Source: Aquamicrobium sp.
Lineage (GTDB): Bacteria > Pseudomonadota > Alphaproteobacteria > Rhizobiales > Rhizobiaceae
DNA length: 64,000 nt
NCBI RefSeq assembly: GCF_023954335.1
Contig: NZ_JAMLIE010000003.1
Coordinates: 359,001 to 423,000 of the forward strand
Reading direction: 5' to 3'
Shown piece by piece: positions 6,649-15,489 of this stretch. The translations under genes and the position numbers were made by a program. Positions within the stretch are counted from its first letter, which is position 1. The number at the start of each line of letters is the position of its first letter. The notes under the pieces are model-generated. The model was not told where the DNA came from and searched no databases. It saw nothing but the letters and a program-made list of their open reading frames with translations.

Positions 6649-7563
6649 TCAGCCGCGCTCCTTCGCCTGCGCGGGAACGAGCACCTTCAGCGCGCCGGGC
6701 AGGATGCGCAGCTGCGTCTCCGTGCCGAGATCCGCGAGTTCCCCGTCCATGGCACAGCCGAAGCGGCGATGATGCGCCACCAGCCGCAGCGTTACCTCCC
6801 GCGCCTGATGGACGTCGACATGGGCGTTGCGCCGCCAGCGCCCGAACAGCGCGCCGAGCGCGAACAGGGCAAGATCGCGCCGCCGCCGCGCCCGCGTGAC
6901 ATAGACCCCGAGCACGCCGCCGTCGGGGCGTGCGGCATAGGGCAGGCGATAGCCCTCCCCCAGCAGATTGTTGGTGATGCTGATCCCCGAGGCGCGGACG
7001 ACGATCTCGCGCCCGTCCAGCGTCAGCGCCGCGGCCAGCCGCGGCGGCCGCAGGAAGGCGGCGAACCCGGCCTGAAGCGAGGCGATCATCTTGCCGTAGC
7101 GCGAGCCGAAGCTCTTCTTTTCGCGCAGCCTTATCAGCTTGGTATGCAGCCCGACCGAGAACTGGTGGACGAAGATGCGCCCGTCCGCTTGCGCGACGTC
7201 GACCGCCCGCACCTCGCCCGTCGCAAAGGCGGCGACCGCCTGGTCGAGATCGGCGGGAATGCCGAGGCTGCGCGCGAAAAGGTTCATGGTGCCGGCCGGC
7301 AGGACCGCCAGCGCCTTGTCGGACCCGGCGAGCCGCGCGGCCGCGGCCGAGACCGTCCCGTCGCCGCCGCCGACCATGACGATGTCGGCCGGGCCGGTCG
7401 CCGCCTCGTCGAGCGCGGCATCCATGCCGTCGCCGGCGACCGCCGCGACCGAGACCGTATGGCCGGCCGCTTCCAGCGCCTCGCGCAGCGAACGCGCCAC
7501 GGCATCGGCATCGCGGCGGCGCAGCGTTCCGCCATCCCTGTTCAGAACCACCTGAAAGCGCAT
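6649..7563 (-). CDS. Diacylglycerol kinase-family lipid kinase (YegS/DagK-like)
   Basis: 304 aa. The DAGK catalytic signature is visible: GGGDGT (65-70), then LPAGTMNLFAR (88-98), and the HQFSVGLHTKLI segment further on. Family members phosphorylate diacylglycerol, sphingoid bases or phosphatidylglycerol with ATP; the substrate cannot be told here. The start at 7563 is preferred because conserved MRFQVVLNRDGG begins there with GGAG about 10 nt upstream; the frame is open to 7635. It is divergent from the PRC-barrel gene. A GGAAC-N16-CATT sequence upstream suggests weak EcfG control. Confidence 0.82.
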   Translation of the reverse strand: MRFQVVLNRDGGTLRRRDADAVARSLREALEAAGHTVSVAAVAGDGMDAALDEAATGPADIVMVGGGDGTVSAAAARLAGSDKALAVLPAGTMNLFARSLGIPADLDQAVAAFATGEVRAVDVAQADGRIFVHQFSVGLHTKLIRLREKKSFGSRYGKMIASLQAGFAAFLRPPRLAAALTLDGREIVVRASGISITNNLLGEGYRLPYAARPDGGVLGVYVTRARRRRDLALFALGALFGRWRRNAHVDVHQAREVTLRLVAHHRRFGCAMDGELADLGTETQLRILPGALKVLVPAQAKERG

Positions 7564-7655
7564 CGGACGGGTGCTCCGCATCGGTCGGGAAATGGATCGG
7601 AAGACCGGGCATGCGCGGGCGGCCTTCGCCCGCAATCCCGTCCCGATATCCCCGC

Positions 7656-7680
7656 AATGCCTCTCCGGCCGCCCGGTTCC
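7656..7680 (-). promoter_or_regulatory. Possible weak EcfG promoter of the lipid-kinase gene
   Basis: Minus strand GGAAC (7680-7676), 16-nt spacer, CATT (7659-7656): one mismatch in the -10. It could equally be chance. Confidence 0.35.
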
Positions 7681-7705
7681 GCTGCCGCGACGGTAATTTT
7701 ACCGG

Positions 7706-7730
7706 GGAACCTAAGCCGCACAGTCACGTT
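7706..7730 (+). promoter_or_regulatory. EcfG promoter of the PRC-barrel gene
   Basis: GGAAC (7706-7710), 16-nt spacer, CGTT (7727-7730): exact match, 91 nt upstream of the ATG at 7822. Confidence 0.82.
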
Positions 7731-7821
7731 GACCCGGCGTGAAAGGCGCGCCCCGCCTCCCCTCGCTAAAAGTTCGGCAGAGCGCGCCGTGCAAATGAAC
7801 ATGCACAAAGGAGAGACTAAC

Positions 7822-8838
7822 ATGATCCGCAAGCTCCTGGCCACTACCGCCATTGCAACCCTCGTCGCGACGGGCGCGTCCTTCGCCCAGACCGCGCCTG
7901 CGCCGACGGCTCCCGTCGAGCAGGCGGCGCCGCAGGTGATCCATGCCGACGGCCATCTCGCCTCCGACCTCCTCGGCCAGACGGTCTATTCCAGCGCCGG
8001 TGACGACGGCCAGAACATCGGCAGCATCAGCGACATCGTCCTGTCGCCCGAAGGCACGGCCCAGGCCGTGGTGATCGGCGTCGGCGGCTTCCTCGGCCTC
8101 GGCAAGAAGGACGTCGCCATCGAGTACGACCTCATCCAGTGGACCGAGCGCGACGGCAGCCGCTATCTTATCATCGAGACCACTCCGGAGGCGCTGAAGG
8201 CGCTGCCCGACTTCGATGTCGCCGCCTATCGCCCGATGCCGGCCGACGCGCAGATCGGCAACACGACGCCGGCGACCTCGACCGATCTCGACGCCGCCAA
8301 GCAGGCTGCCGACGCGGAAGCCGCGGTGGACGCGGCCAATGACAACGCCACCGGCGCCATGCCCGACACCGCGGCCGATACGACGACCGACACCACCGAC
8401 GGTGCGACCGACATGACGGCGCAGAACGAGCCGGCCGCAACCCCGCCTGCCGCCGCGCCCGCGACCGACGAAACCCGCACCTCGGCCATCGACCGCTCGA
8501 CCATGACCGAGGTCCCGGTTGCCGAGATTCGCGCCGACGACCTGATCGGCACCACCGTCTACGGCGCGGGCGACGAGAATGTCGGCTCCATCGCCGACGT
8601 GATCCTGTCGGCCGACGGTCAGGTCGACGCCGTGACCGTCGATGTCGGCGGCTTCCTCGGCATCGGCGCCAAGGAAGTGGCGCTCGACTTCGACAACCTC
8701 GCCTTCATGCGTGACGGCGACGGCGACACGCACCTCTACACGCCCCTGACCAAGGAGCAGCTCGAGGCGCAGCCGGAGTACGACGCAGCGACCTTCGCCG
8801 ACAGCCGCGACCAGCAGCTGATCGTCATCCCCCGCTAA
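7822..8838 (+). CDS. Secreted protein with two PRC-barrel domains
   Basis: 338 aa. A signal peptide (1-22, cleavage after SFA) is followed by two copies of a PRC-barrel unit, at about 47-125 and 230-315. Each has the pattern LLGQTVY or LIGTTVY, then NIGSI.D or VGSIADV, then VVIGVGGFLGLG or VTVDVGGFLGIG. An Ala/Thr/Asp-rich acidic linker (about 150-220) joins them. Probably periplasmic. PRC-barrel proteins are common GSR targets, and this one has an exact EcfG promoter. The ATG at 7822 has GGAGAG upstream. An intrinsic terminator follows. The molecular function is not known. Confidence 0.88.
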   Translation: MIRKLLATTAIATLVATGASFAQTAPAPTAPVEQAAPQVIHADGHLASDLLGQTVYSSAGDDGQNIGSISDIVLSPEGTAQAVVIGVGGFLGLGKKDVAIEYDLIQWTERDGSRYLIIETTPEALKALPDFDVAAYRPMPADAQIGNTTPATSTDLDAAKQAADAEAAVDAANDNATGAMPDTAADTTTDTTDGATDMTAQNEPAATPPAAAPATDETRTSAIDRSTMTEVPVAEIRADDLIGTTVYGAGDENVGSIADVILSADGQVDAVTVDVGGFLGIGAKEVALDFDNLAFMRDGDGDTHLYTPLTKEQLEAQPEYDAATFADSRDQQLIVIPR

Positions 8839-8853
8839 GGGCGATACCGGACA

Positions 8854-8887
8854 GGGCCCGCGCACATCGCGCGGGCCTTTCCTTTTT
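8854..8887 (+). terminator. Intrinsic terminator after the PRC-barrel gene
   Basis: Stem GGCCCGCGC/GCGCGGGCC (8855-8863 with 8869-8877) followed by TTTCCTTTTT. Confidence 0.85.
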
Positions 8888-8926
8888 GAACGATGGGTCA
8901 TTCATCGTTCACATCTAGAGAACGAT
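8888..8926 (+). promoter_or_regulatory. Three alternating GAACGAT half-sites, candidate operator
   Basis: GAACGATG (8888-8895), its inverted copy CATCGTTC (8903-8910) and a third GAACGAT (8920-8926) form two overlapping palindromes with 7- and 9-nt centres. They lie about 95 bp upstream of the ring-cleaving dioxygenase-like gene, as expected for a repressor operator. Confidence 0.5.
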
Positions 8927-9020
8927 CCTTCGCACGGATGCGGCCTTTTCCGAGCCCCGGCATTGCCCGACATTGACACCGAACGCCGCCGTCGCGGCAA
9001 CCGGAACAGGAGCGGCAGCC

Positions 9021-9956
9021 ATGCTCGACCAGATCAAGGGGCTTCATCACGTCACCTCGCTCGCCCGTGACGCCAACGAGAACAACGCCTTCTTCACCCA
9101 CGCGCTCGGCCTGCGGCGCATCAAGAAGACGGTCAATTTCGACGCGCCCGACGTCTACCACCTCTATTACGCCAACGAGGCCGGCACGCCCGGCACGGTG
9201 ATGACCTATTTCCCCTTTCCCAATGCCGCGCGCGGCCGCCCCGGCACCGGCGAGGTCGGCGTCACCGCCTTTTCCGTGCCGGACGGCGCGCTCCCCTTCT
9301 GGGAGGAGCGCCTCGCCGTGCACGGCGTTTCCGGCCTCGAACGCCGCACGCTGTTCGGCGAGAAGCGCCTTTCCTTTGCCGGGCCGGACGGCGACGGCTT
9401 CGCGCTCGTCGAGACGCGGGGCGACGAGCGCGCGCCGTGGACCGGCAACGGCGTCGACGCCGACGCCGCCATCCGCGGCTTCCATTCCGTCTCGATGCGG
9501 CTGGCCGACGCCGGCGCGACGGCCGAGCTTCTCGGCTTCATGAACCACGAAGAGATCGACAGGGCCGGCGCGGTGCGGCGCTTCCGCGTCAAAGGCGGCG
9601 GCAACGGCGCCGGCATCGTCGATGTCGAGACGCTGCCCGTCGCCGCCCGCGCGCGGCAGGGCGCCGGCTCGGTCCATCACGTCGCCTTCGCCGTCGACGA
9701 CCGCGACAGGCAGCTCGACGTGCGCAAGGCGCTGATGGACACCGGCTATCAGGTGACGCCGGTGATCGACCGCGACTATTTCTACGCCATCTACTTCCGC
9801 ACGCCGGGCGGGGTGCTGTTCGAGGTCTCGACCAACGAGCCGGGCTTCGACCGCGACGAGGACACCGCCCATCTCGGCGAGGCGCTGAAGCTGCCCAGCC
9901 AGCACGAGCACCTGCGCCCGTTCCTCGAGAGCCATCTCGAACCGATCCGGGACTGA
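9021..9956 (+). CDS. VOC-family ring-cleaving dioxygenase (MhqO/MhqA-like)
   Basis: 311 aa with paired vicinal-oxygen-chelate domains. The metal-ligand His in the first lies in GLHHVTSLA (about residue 9); further positions are in SVHHVAFAVDD (about 217-227) and an E in VLFEVSTNEPGF near 273. Proteins of this length and signature act on hydroquinones or catechols in quinone detoxification (MhqO and MhqA in Bacillus). The next gene is an MhqD-like hydrolase only 5 bp downstream, matching the mhq pairing. Cytoplasmic; substrate not proven. ATG chosen with AGGAGC upstream. Confidence 0.85.
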   Translation: MLDQIKGLHHVTSLARDANENNAFFTHALGLRRIKKTVNFDAPDVYHLYYANEAGTPGTVMTYFPFPNAARGRPGTGEVGVTAFSVPDGALPFWEERLAVHGVSGLERRTLFGEKRLSFAGPDGDGFALVETRGDERAPWTGNGVDADAAIRGFHSVSMRLADAGATAELLGFMNHEEIDRAGAVRRFRVKGGGNGAGIVDVETLPVAARARQGAGSVHHVAFAVDDRDRQLDVRKALMDTGYQVTPVIDRDYFYAIYFRTPGGVLFEVSTNEPGFDRDEDTAHLGEALKLPSQHEHLRPFLESHLEPIRD

Positions 9957-9961
9957 AGGCC

Positions 9962-10582
9962 ATGGCGCGCGAAAGCTACATCCATCGCGTCGAGCCGGGC
10001 GTGCCCGGCGGGCCGCTCCTGTTCGCCTTCCACGGCACCGGGGCCGACGAGACGCAGTTCCTCGGGCTCGGCCGCGCGCTGATGCCTGAGGCGACGGTGA
10101 TCGCGCCGCGCGGCGACGTCTCGGAACACGGCGCGGCCCGCTATTTCCGCCGCACGGGCGAGGGCGTCTACGATAGGGACGACCTCGACCGGGCGACGCG
10201 GAAGATGGCCAGCTTCGTCACGGCCCATCGCGAGGCGGCGACCGCGCCGGTGACGATCGGCCTCGGCTATTCGAACGGCGCGAACATCCTCGCCTCGGTG
10301 CTGTTCGCCCGGCCGGGCCTGTTCGACGCCGCCGTGCTCATGCATCCGCTGATCCCGTTCGAACCGGCGGATGCCGGGCCGCTGGACGGTCTGCGGGTGC
10401 TGGTGACGGCTGGCCGGCGCGATCCGATCTGCCCGCCAGAGCTGACGAAAAGCCTCGTCGCCGCCTTGCGCGGACGCGGCGCCGAGGTCGATCTTGTCTG
10501 GCACGACGGCGGCCACGAGATCCGCGAAAGCGAGATCATGTCGGCGCAGGCATTCCTCGCCGGCCTCGCCGGGCAAAACTGA
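9962..10582 (+). CDS. Phospholipase/carboxylesterase-type alpha/beta hydrolase (MhqD-like)
   Basis: 206 aa. Catalytic triad visible: Ser104 in GYSNG, Asp154 in GRRDPICP, His185 in DGGHEI, plus the oxyanion FHGTG (23-27). This matches the MhqD/YpfH group of carboxylesterases. It follows the ring-cleaving dioxygenase with almost no gap, so the two are likely one operon for quinone or hydroquinone resistance. Confidence 0.87.
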   Translation: MARESYIHRVEPGVPGGPLLFAFHGTGADETQFLGLGRALMPEATVIAPRGDVSEHGAARYFRRTGEGVYDRDDLDRATRKMASFVTAHREAATAPVTIGLGYSNGANILASVLFARPGLFDAAVLMHPLIPFEPADAGPLDGLRVLVTAGRRDPICPPELTKSLVAALRGRGAEVDLVWHDGGHEIRESEIMSAQAFLAGLAGQN

Positions 10583-10593
10583 AGGAGAAAGCG

Positions 10594-10890
10594 ATGAACG
10601 ACAATTTCCAGATCGAGTTCGAGGACAACGGCCACAAGGGCCGCTACGTCGTGCGCGGCACTGAGGGGGTCGAGGCCGAGATGACCTTCACCCGCTCGGG
10701 CGACAGCCGCATCATCATCGACCATACCGGCGTGCCGGACGCCTTCCGCGGCCAGGGCATCGGCGCGAAGCTGGTGACGCGGGCGGTGGAGGACGCGCGC
10801 GCCGCCGGCAAAACCATCCTGCCGCTCTGCCCCTTCGCCGCCGCCCAGTTCCGGCGCCACCCCGAATGGGCCGACGTGCTGGCGAAATAG
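10594..10890 (+). CDS. Small GNAT-family N-acetyltransferase (YjdJ/NATD1-like)
   Basis: 98 aa, the short GNAT form. The acetyl-CoA-binding loop is V..AFRGQGIGAKLV (about 47-61) and the tail is PLCPFAAAQFRRHPEW, typical of this compact subgroup. The substrate is unknown. It starts 11 bp after the hydrolase gene behind AGGAGAAAGCG and is probably the third gene of the mhq-like operon. Confidence 0.88.
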   Translation: MNDNFQIEFEDNGHKGRYVVRGTEGVEAEMTFTRSGDSRIIIDHTGVPDAFRGQGIGAKLVTRAVEDARAAGKTILPLCPFAAAQFRRHPEWADVLAK

Positions 10891-10991
10891 GCCGCGCGGC
10901 GCGGGCCCTGCCGCATTCGACTCCCCCGCCCTGTCCACGCTATAAGCGGGATCATGGAAGGGTGCAGCCGACCGGGGGAAGCAACGCGCGC

Positions 10992-12851
10992 ATGAAAAGG
11001 TTCTGGCGCCGCCACTCGATCATTCTGGCCGTCGCGGCCGGCGTGCTGTGCCTGCTGATCGCCAGCTTCGGCAACCGCACCGCCACGGCCGTCTATCTCG
11101 ACCAGGCGGCGGCGCGCGGGGCCAACACGCTCGGCCTCGCCGTGACCGCGCTGCGCGGCCAGCTCGCCCGCTACGAGAAGCTGCCCGAGCTGATCGCCGA
11201 CTACAAGGACGTCAAGGACCTCGTCGCCAACCACACGGACGGCGCCCGCGTCGCGGCGATGAACCGTTACCTCAAGGCGGTCAACGCGCTGCTCGAATCG
11301 TCGGACATCTATGTCATGCTGCCGGACGGGCTGACGCTCGCCGCCTCGAACTACGACCAGACGCCGACCTTCATCGGCGAGAATTTCAGCTACCGGCCCT
11401 ATTTCTTCGACGCGCTCGCCGGCGGCAAGGGCCGTTTCTTCGCCCTCGGCACCACCTCGCTCAAGCGCGGCTACTATTTCGGCGCGCCGATCCGCCCCAA
11501 TGGCGGCGAGACCGTCATGGGCGTCGTCGTGGTGAAGATCGACGTCGACGCTATCGAGAGCGCCTGGCGCGGCGGCGACTACGAGATCGTCGTCACCGAC
11601 CCGGAAGGCATCATCTTCATGACCGGGCGGCCCGACTGGCTGTTCACCGCCCTCCAGCCGTTGACGCCGGACCGGCTCGCCCGCACCGCCGTCACCCGCC
11701 GCTATGCCGAGACGCCGCTGGTCGAGCTGCCGGCGACGCGGCTGCGCACCGCAGACGGCCACGACCTGATCTCGATCTCCGACCGCGGCGGCACCCGGCA
11801 ATACCTGACCGTGACCGAGGCGATGCCCGAGGCCGACTGGACCGTGAAGGTGTTGCTCGACACCGCCTCGGTGCGCGCGCAGGTGCTGACGACGATCGCC
11901 GCGCTGGTGCTTCTCGTCGCCCTCGCCGCTATGGGCGCGGCGGTGTGGCTGCAACGGCGCGCCCGGCTCGCCGAGCGTCTCCAGGTCCAGCGCGAGGCGC
12001 AGGAGGAGCTGGAGCGCCGTGTCGCCGAGCGCACCGCCGACCTCGCCGAGGTCAACCGGCTGCTCAAGGAGGAGGTGGCCGAGCGCCGCGCGACCGAGCG
12101 CGCCCTGCGCAAGACCCAGTCCGACCTCGTGCAGGCCGGCAAGCTCGCCGCGCTCGGCCAGATGTCGGCGGCGCTGTCGCACGAATTGAACCAGCCGCTC
12201 GCCGCCGCCCGCACCTATGCCGACAATGCCGGCATCCTGATCGAGCGCGGCCGCATCGACGAGGCGCGCGAGACGGTGGGGCGCATCGCCAGCCTCGTCG
12301 ACCGCATGGCCTCGATCGGCAGGCACCTGCGCAACTTCGCCCGCAAGCCCAACCAGAAGCTCGGCCCGGTCGCGCTCGACGAGGCGGTGCGCGACACGCT
12401 GGAGATCGTCGCCTGGCGGCTGAAGGCGGCCGATGCCGAGCTCGTCGTCGATCTCGGCCCCGAGCCGCCCCTCGTCCATGCCGGCTCGGTGCGGCTCCAG
12501 CAGGTTCTCGTCAACATCGTATCCAACGCCGCCGACGCGGTCGAGGGCCTGCCCGACCGCCGGATCGAGCTTTGCGCCCGGCAGGAGGGCGACCGGGTGC
12601 TGATCACCGTCGCCGACCGCGGCCCCGGCGTGCCGGAGGCGATCGCGGAACGGATCTTCGATCCCTTCTTCTCGACCAAGGGCGTCGGCAAGGGGCTGGG
12701 GCTCGGCCTGTCGATCTCCTACAACATCGTCAAGGATTTCGGCGGCTCGCTCACCGTCGGGCGCCGCCCCGACGGCGGCGCGCTCGTTTCCATCGCGCTC
12801 GACGCCGCGCACGCGCCCGCCCGTGAGACCACCCGAGAGGCCGCCGCATGA
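10992..12851 (+). CDS. dctB: DctB-type sensor histidine kinase
   Basis: 619 aa inner-membrane kinase. TM1 about 9-27, a periplasmic tandem-PAS (PDC) sensor about 30-295, TM2 about 297-320, a coiled coil 325-375, phospho-acceptor His397 in ALSHELNQPL, then N-, G1- and G2-boxes (NIVSNAADAVEG; GPGVPEAIAERIFDPFFSTK; GKGLGLGLSIS). This is the C4-dicarboxylate sensor family. Its stop overlaps the dctD start. The adjacent transporter is TctCBA rather than DctA or DctPQM, so the ligand may be a tricarboxylate or another carboxylate. Confidence 0.93.
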   Translation: MKRFWRRHSIILAVAAGVLCLLIASFGNRTATAVYLDQAAARGANTLGLAVTALRGQLARYEKLPELIADYKDVKDLVANHTDGARVAAMNRYLKAVNALLESSDIYVMLPDGLTLAASNYDQTPTFIGENFSYRPYFFDALAGGKGRFFALGTTSLKRGYYFGAPIRPNGGETVMGVVVVKIDVDAIESAWRGGDYEIVVTDPEGIIFMTGRPDWLFTALQPLTPDRLARTAVTRRYAETPLVELPATRLRTADGHDLISISDRGGTRQYLTVTEAMPEADWTVKVLLDTASVRAQVLTTIAALVLLVALAAMGAAVWLQRRARLAERLQVQREAQEELERRVAERTADLAEVNRLLKEEVAERRATERALRKTQSDLVQAGKLAALGQMSAALSHELNQPLAAARTYADNAGILIERGRIDEARETVGRIASLVDRMASIGRHLRNFARKPNQKLGPVALDEAVRDTLEIVAWRLKAADAELVVDLGPEPPLVHAGSVRLQQVLVNIVSNAADAVEGLPDRRIELCARQEGDRVLITVADRGPGVPEAIAERIFDPFFSTKGVGKGLGLGLSISYNIVKDFGGSLTVGRRPDGGALVSIALDAAHAPARETTREAAA

Positions 12852-14206
12852 AGCCGGGCAGCATTCTCCTCGTCGACGACGAGGAGGAGATCCGCCATTC
12901 GACGGCCCAGTCGCTCCAGCTCGCCAGCTTCGCGGTCAGCGGCTTCCCCTCGGCCGAGGCGGTGCTCGACTACGTCACCCCCGGCTTCAACGGCGTCGTC
13001 GTCAGCGACATCCGCATGCCGGGCATGGACGGCATGACGCTGCTGGCCCGGGTGCGCGACATCGACGCCGACCTGCCGGTCATCCTCGTCACCGGCCATG
13101 GCGACGTGCAGCTCGCCGTGCGCGCCATGCGCGAGGGCGCCTACGACTTCATCGAAAAGCCGTTCGACGCCCAGCATCTCGCCGACGTCGCCGCCCGTGC
13201 GCTCGACCGCCGCGGCCTCGTGCTGGAGAACCGGCTGCTGCGCGCCGCCGCCGGCAAGAGCGACGACCTGGAGGCCCGGCTTCCCGGCCGCTCGCCGCCG
13301 ATGATCGACCTGCGCTATCGGCTCAGGGCGCTGGCCGGCACCGACGCCGACGTGCTGATCGTCGGCGACACCGGCGTCGGCAAGGAGGTGACGGCCCGCG
13401 CCCTCCACGACATCAGCGGCCGCGCCAGCCGCCCCTTCGTCGCCATCAACTGCGCCGCCCTTCCCGAAAGCCTGATCGAGAGCGAGCTGTTCGGCCACGA
13501 GGCCGGCGCCTTCCCCGGCGCGCTGCGTGCCCGCTACGGCAAGTTCGAGCACGCGCGCGGCGGCACCGTGCTGCTCGACGAGATCGGCTCGATGCCCGCC
13601 GACACGCAGGCCAAGCTGCTGCGCGTGCTGGAGGAGCGCGAGATCGTGCGCCTCGGCTCCAACGAGCCGATCCCGCTCGACGTGCGCTTCATCGCCACCA
13701 GCAAGGCCGAGCTGGCCGAGGAGGTCGCGGCCGGCCGCTTCCGCGCCGACCTGTTCTACCGCCTCAACGTGGTGACGCTGCGCATCCCGCCGCTCGCCGA
13801 CCGGCGCGGCGACGTCGCCCTGCTCTTCCTCCAGCTCGTGCGCGAGGCCGCCGGCCGCTACCGCCGCGACTTCGCCGAGCCGCCGCCGCATGTGGTGGCG
13901 GAGATCGCCCAGCGCGACTGGCCTGGCAATGTGCGCGAGTTGCGCAACGCCGCCGACCGCTACGTCCTCGGGCTGGGGACGGAGGGTGTCGACATGCCGG
14001 CCGGGGAGGACGGCGCGGTCGGGCTCGCCGAGCGCGTCGCCCGCTTCGAGCGCGCGGTGATCGCCGCCGCCCTGCGCCGGCATGGCGGCAGCCTGAAGCC
14101 GGTCTATGAGGAGCTCGGCATCTCGCGCAAGACGCTCTACGAGAAGATGCAGCGCTACCAGCTCGACAAGCACGACCTCGCGCCGGCGACCGACGCGACG
14201 GAATAG
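12848..14206 (+). CDS. dctD: DctD-type sigma-54-dependent response regulator, GAFPGA variant
   Basis: 452 aa. Receiver 1-120 with Asp54, AAA+ domain about 145-375 (Walker A GDTGVGKE 173-180, Walker B VLLDEI 241-246), and C-terminal Fis-type HTH ([20 protein letters not shown]). It is odd that the sigma-54 contact loop reads GAFPGA (220-225) instead of GAFTGA; the conserved Thr contacts sigma-54 in well-studied members. It is translationally coupled to dctB (4-bp overlap) and ends 229 bp upstream of tctC, its likely target. Confidence 0.92.
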   Translation: MKPGSILLVDDEEEIRHSTAQSLQLASFAVSGFPSAEAVLDYVTPGFNGVVVSDIRMPGMDGMTLLARVRDIDADLPVILVTGHGDVQLAVRAMREGAYDFIEKPFDAQHLADVAARALDRRGLVLENRLLRAAAGKSDDLEARLPGRSPPMIDLRYRLRALAGTDADVLIVGDTGVGKEVTARALHDISGRASRPFVAINCAALPESLIESELFGHEAGAFPGALRARYGKFEHARGGTVLLDEIGSMPADTQAKLLRVLEEREIVRLGSNEPIPLDVRFIATSKAELAEEVAAGRFRADLFYRLNVVTLRIPPLADRRGDVALLFLQLVREAAGRYRRDFAEPPPHVVAEIAQRDWPGNVRELRNAADRYVLGLGTEGVDMPAGEDGAVGLAERVARFERAVIAAALRRHGGSLKPVYEELGISRKTLYEKMQRYQLDKHDLAPATDATE

Positions 14207-14232
14207 CCGGCGCAACGCCCTTTCGCCGGCCA

Positions 14233-14252
14233 ATGTGTCGGATCATGCACAT
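14233..14252 (+). promoter_or_regulatory. Possible DctD upstream activator site
   Basis: Inverted repeat ATGTG-N10-CACAT, about 75 bp upstream of a possible sigma-54 promoter and 183 bp before tctC. Enhancer-like placement; the binding protein is an inference. Confidence 0.35.
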
Positions 14253-14328
14253 CGCCGGCACCCGATGTTACCGATTCCACCCATCGCGGCGCGCCAACCG
14301 CATGACCCGGGCCCGCGCCTTCGCGAGC

Positions 14329-14342
14329 GGCGTTGCATTTGC
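14329..14342 (+). promoter_or_regulatory. Possible sigma-54 promoter of tctCBA
   Basis: The invariant GG (14329-14330) and GC (14341-14342) occur at the required spacing with TTTGC at -12, but the -24 element is CGGCGT rather than TGGCAC. Moderate match only. Confidence 0.35.
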
Positions 14343-14435
14343 CGGCGCCGCGCCGCCTAGTCGGCCATCCACGAACGGCGCTGGAGGAGACCGCGCGCCG
14401 TGTGGCTTGAACTCGGTCTCCGGGAGGACCATTCC

Positions 14436-15413
14436 ATGAAGAAGCTCGTCGCATCGCTGATGCTCGCCGCCGCCTGCTCGGTGGCCCCGCTCACCGCAAG
14501 CGCCCAGAACTGGCCCGAGCGCCCCATCACCATGATCGTGCCGTTCTCGGCCGGCGGCCCGACCGACACGGTCGCGCGCCTCGTCGCCGAGGCCATGGGC
14601 CGCGATCTCGGCCAGCAGGTCATCGTCGAGAATGTCGGCGGGGCCGGCGGCACCGTGGGCGCCGGCCGCGTCGCCGCCGCCGAGGCGGACGGCTACACGC
14701 TGCTGCTGCACCATATCGGCATGGCCACCAGCGCCACGCTCTACCGCAAGCTGTCCTACGACCCGCTCGGCTCGTTCGAATATGTCGGCCTCGTCACCGA
14801 GGTGCCGATGACGATCATCGCCAAGCCCGATTTCCCGGCCGAGGACCTCCAGGGCCTGATCGCCTACGTCAAGGAGAACGCCGACGACGTCACCTACGCC
14901 AATGCCGGCATCGGCGCGGCCTCGCACCTGTGCGGCATGCTGTTCATGAGCGAGATCGACACCCAGCTCACCACCGTGCCCTACCAGGGCACCGGCCCGG
15001 CGATGACCGACCTGCTCGGCGGCCAGGTCGACTTCATGTGCGACCAGACCACCAACACGACGAGCCAGATCCAGGCCGGCGCGGTGAAGGCCTACGCCGT
15101 GACCAGCGCTGAGCGCCTCGACCAGCTGCCCGACCTGCCGACGACCGCCGAGGGCGGCCTCGGCTCGATGCAGTTCGGCATCTGGCACGGCATCTACGCG
15201 CCGAAGGGCACCGACGCGGCCATCGTCGACCGCCTGAGCCAGTCGCTCCAGCTCGCGCTCAAGGACCAGAACGTCATCGACCGCTTCGCCTCGCTCGCCA
15301 CCACGGCCGAGCCGCAGGAGAACGCCACCCCGGCCGCGCTCAAGGCCAAGGTGGAATCCGAGATCGCGCGCTGGAAGCCGCTGATCGAGGCCGCGGGCGT
15401 CTACGCCGACTGA
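14436..15413 (+). CDS. tctC: Tripartite tricarboxylate transporter substrate-binding protein
   Basis: 325 aa periplasmic binding protein. Signal peptide 1-23 (SAQ), then the family start NWPERPITMIVPFSAGGPTD, the IVENVGGAGG loop and the VPYQGTGPAMTDLLGGQVDF segment of the Bug/TctC family. It captures a carboxylate (citrate-like or other) for TctAB. A good GGGAGGA ribosome-binding site precedes the ATG at 14436. First gene of tctC-tctB-tctA, directly after dctBD. The ligand cannot be assigned from sequence because Bug proteins are diverse. Confidence 0.93.
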   Translation: MKKLVASLMLAAACSVAPLTASAQNWPERPITMIVPFSAGGPTDTVARLVAEAMGRDLGQQVIVENVGGAGGTVGAGRVAAAEADGYTLLLHHIGMATSATLYRKLSYDPLGSFEYVGLVTEVPMTIIAKPDFPAEDLQGLIAYVKENADDVTYANAGIGAASHLCGMLFMSEIDTQLTTVPYQGTGPAMTDLLGGQVDFMCDQTTNTTSQIQAGAVKAYAVTSAERLDQLPDLPTTAEGGLGSMQFGIWHGIYAPKGTDAAIVDRLSQSLQLALKDQNVIDRFASLATTAEPQENATPAALKAKVESEIARWKPLIEAAGVYAD

Positions 15414-15489
15414 TCCGGCCGCCCGTATACCTTTCGCCGGCGCGGCAAGGCCCGTCGCGCCGGTGCTTTCTCTTCGAAGGGGACAAACG

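Noticed and set aside
14255..14275. GGCAC followed by TTAC as a sigma-54 promoter of tctC
   Set aside because: At the correct spacing the essential -12 GC is TA; the candidate at 14329-14342 keeps both invariant dinucleotides.
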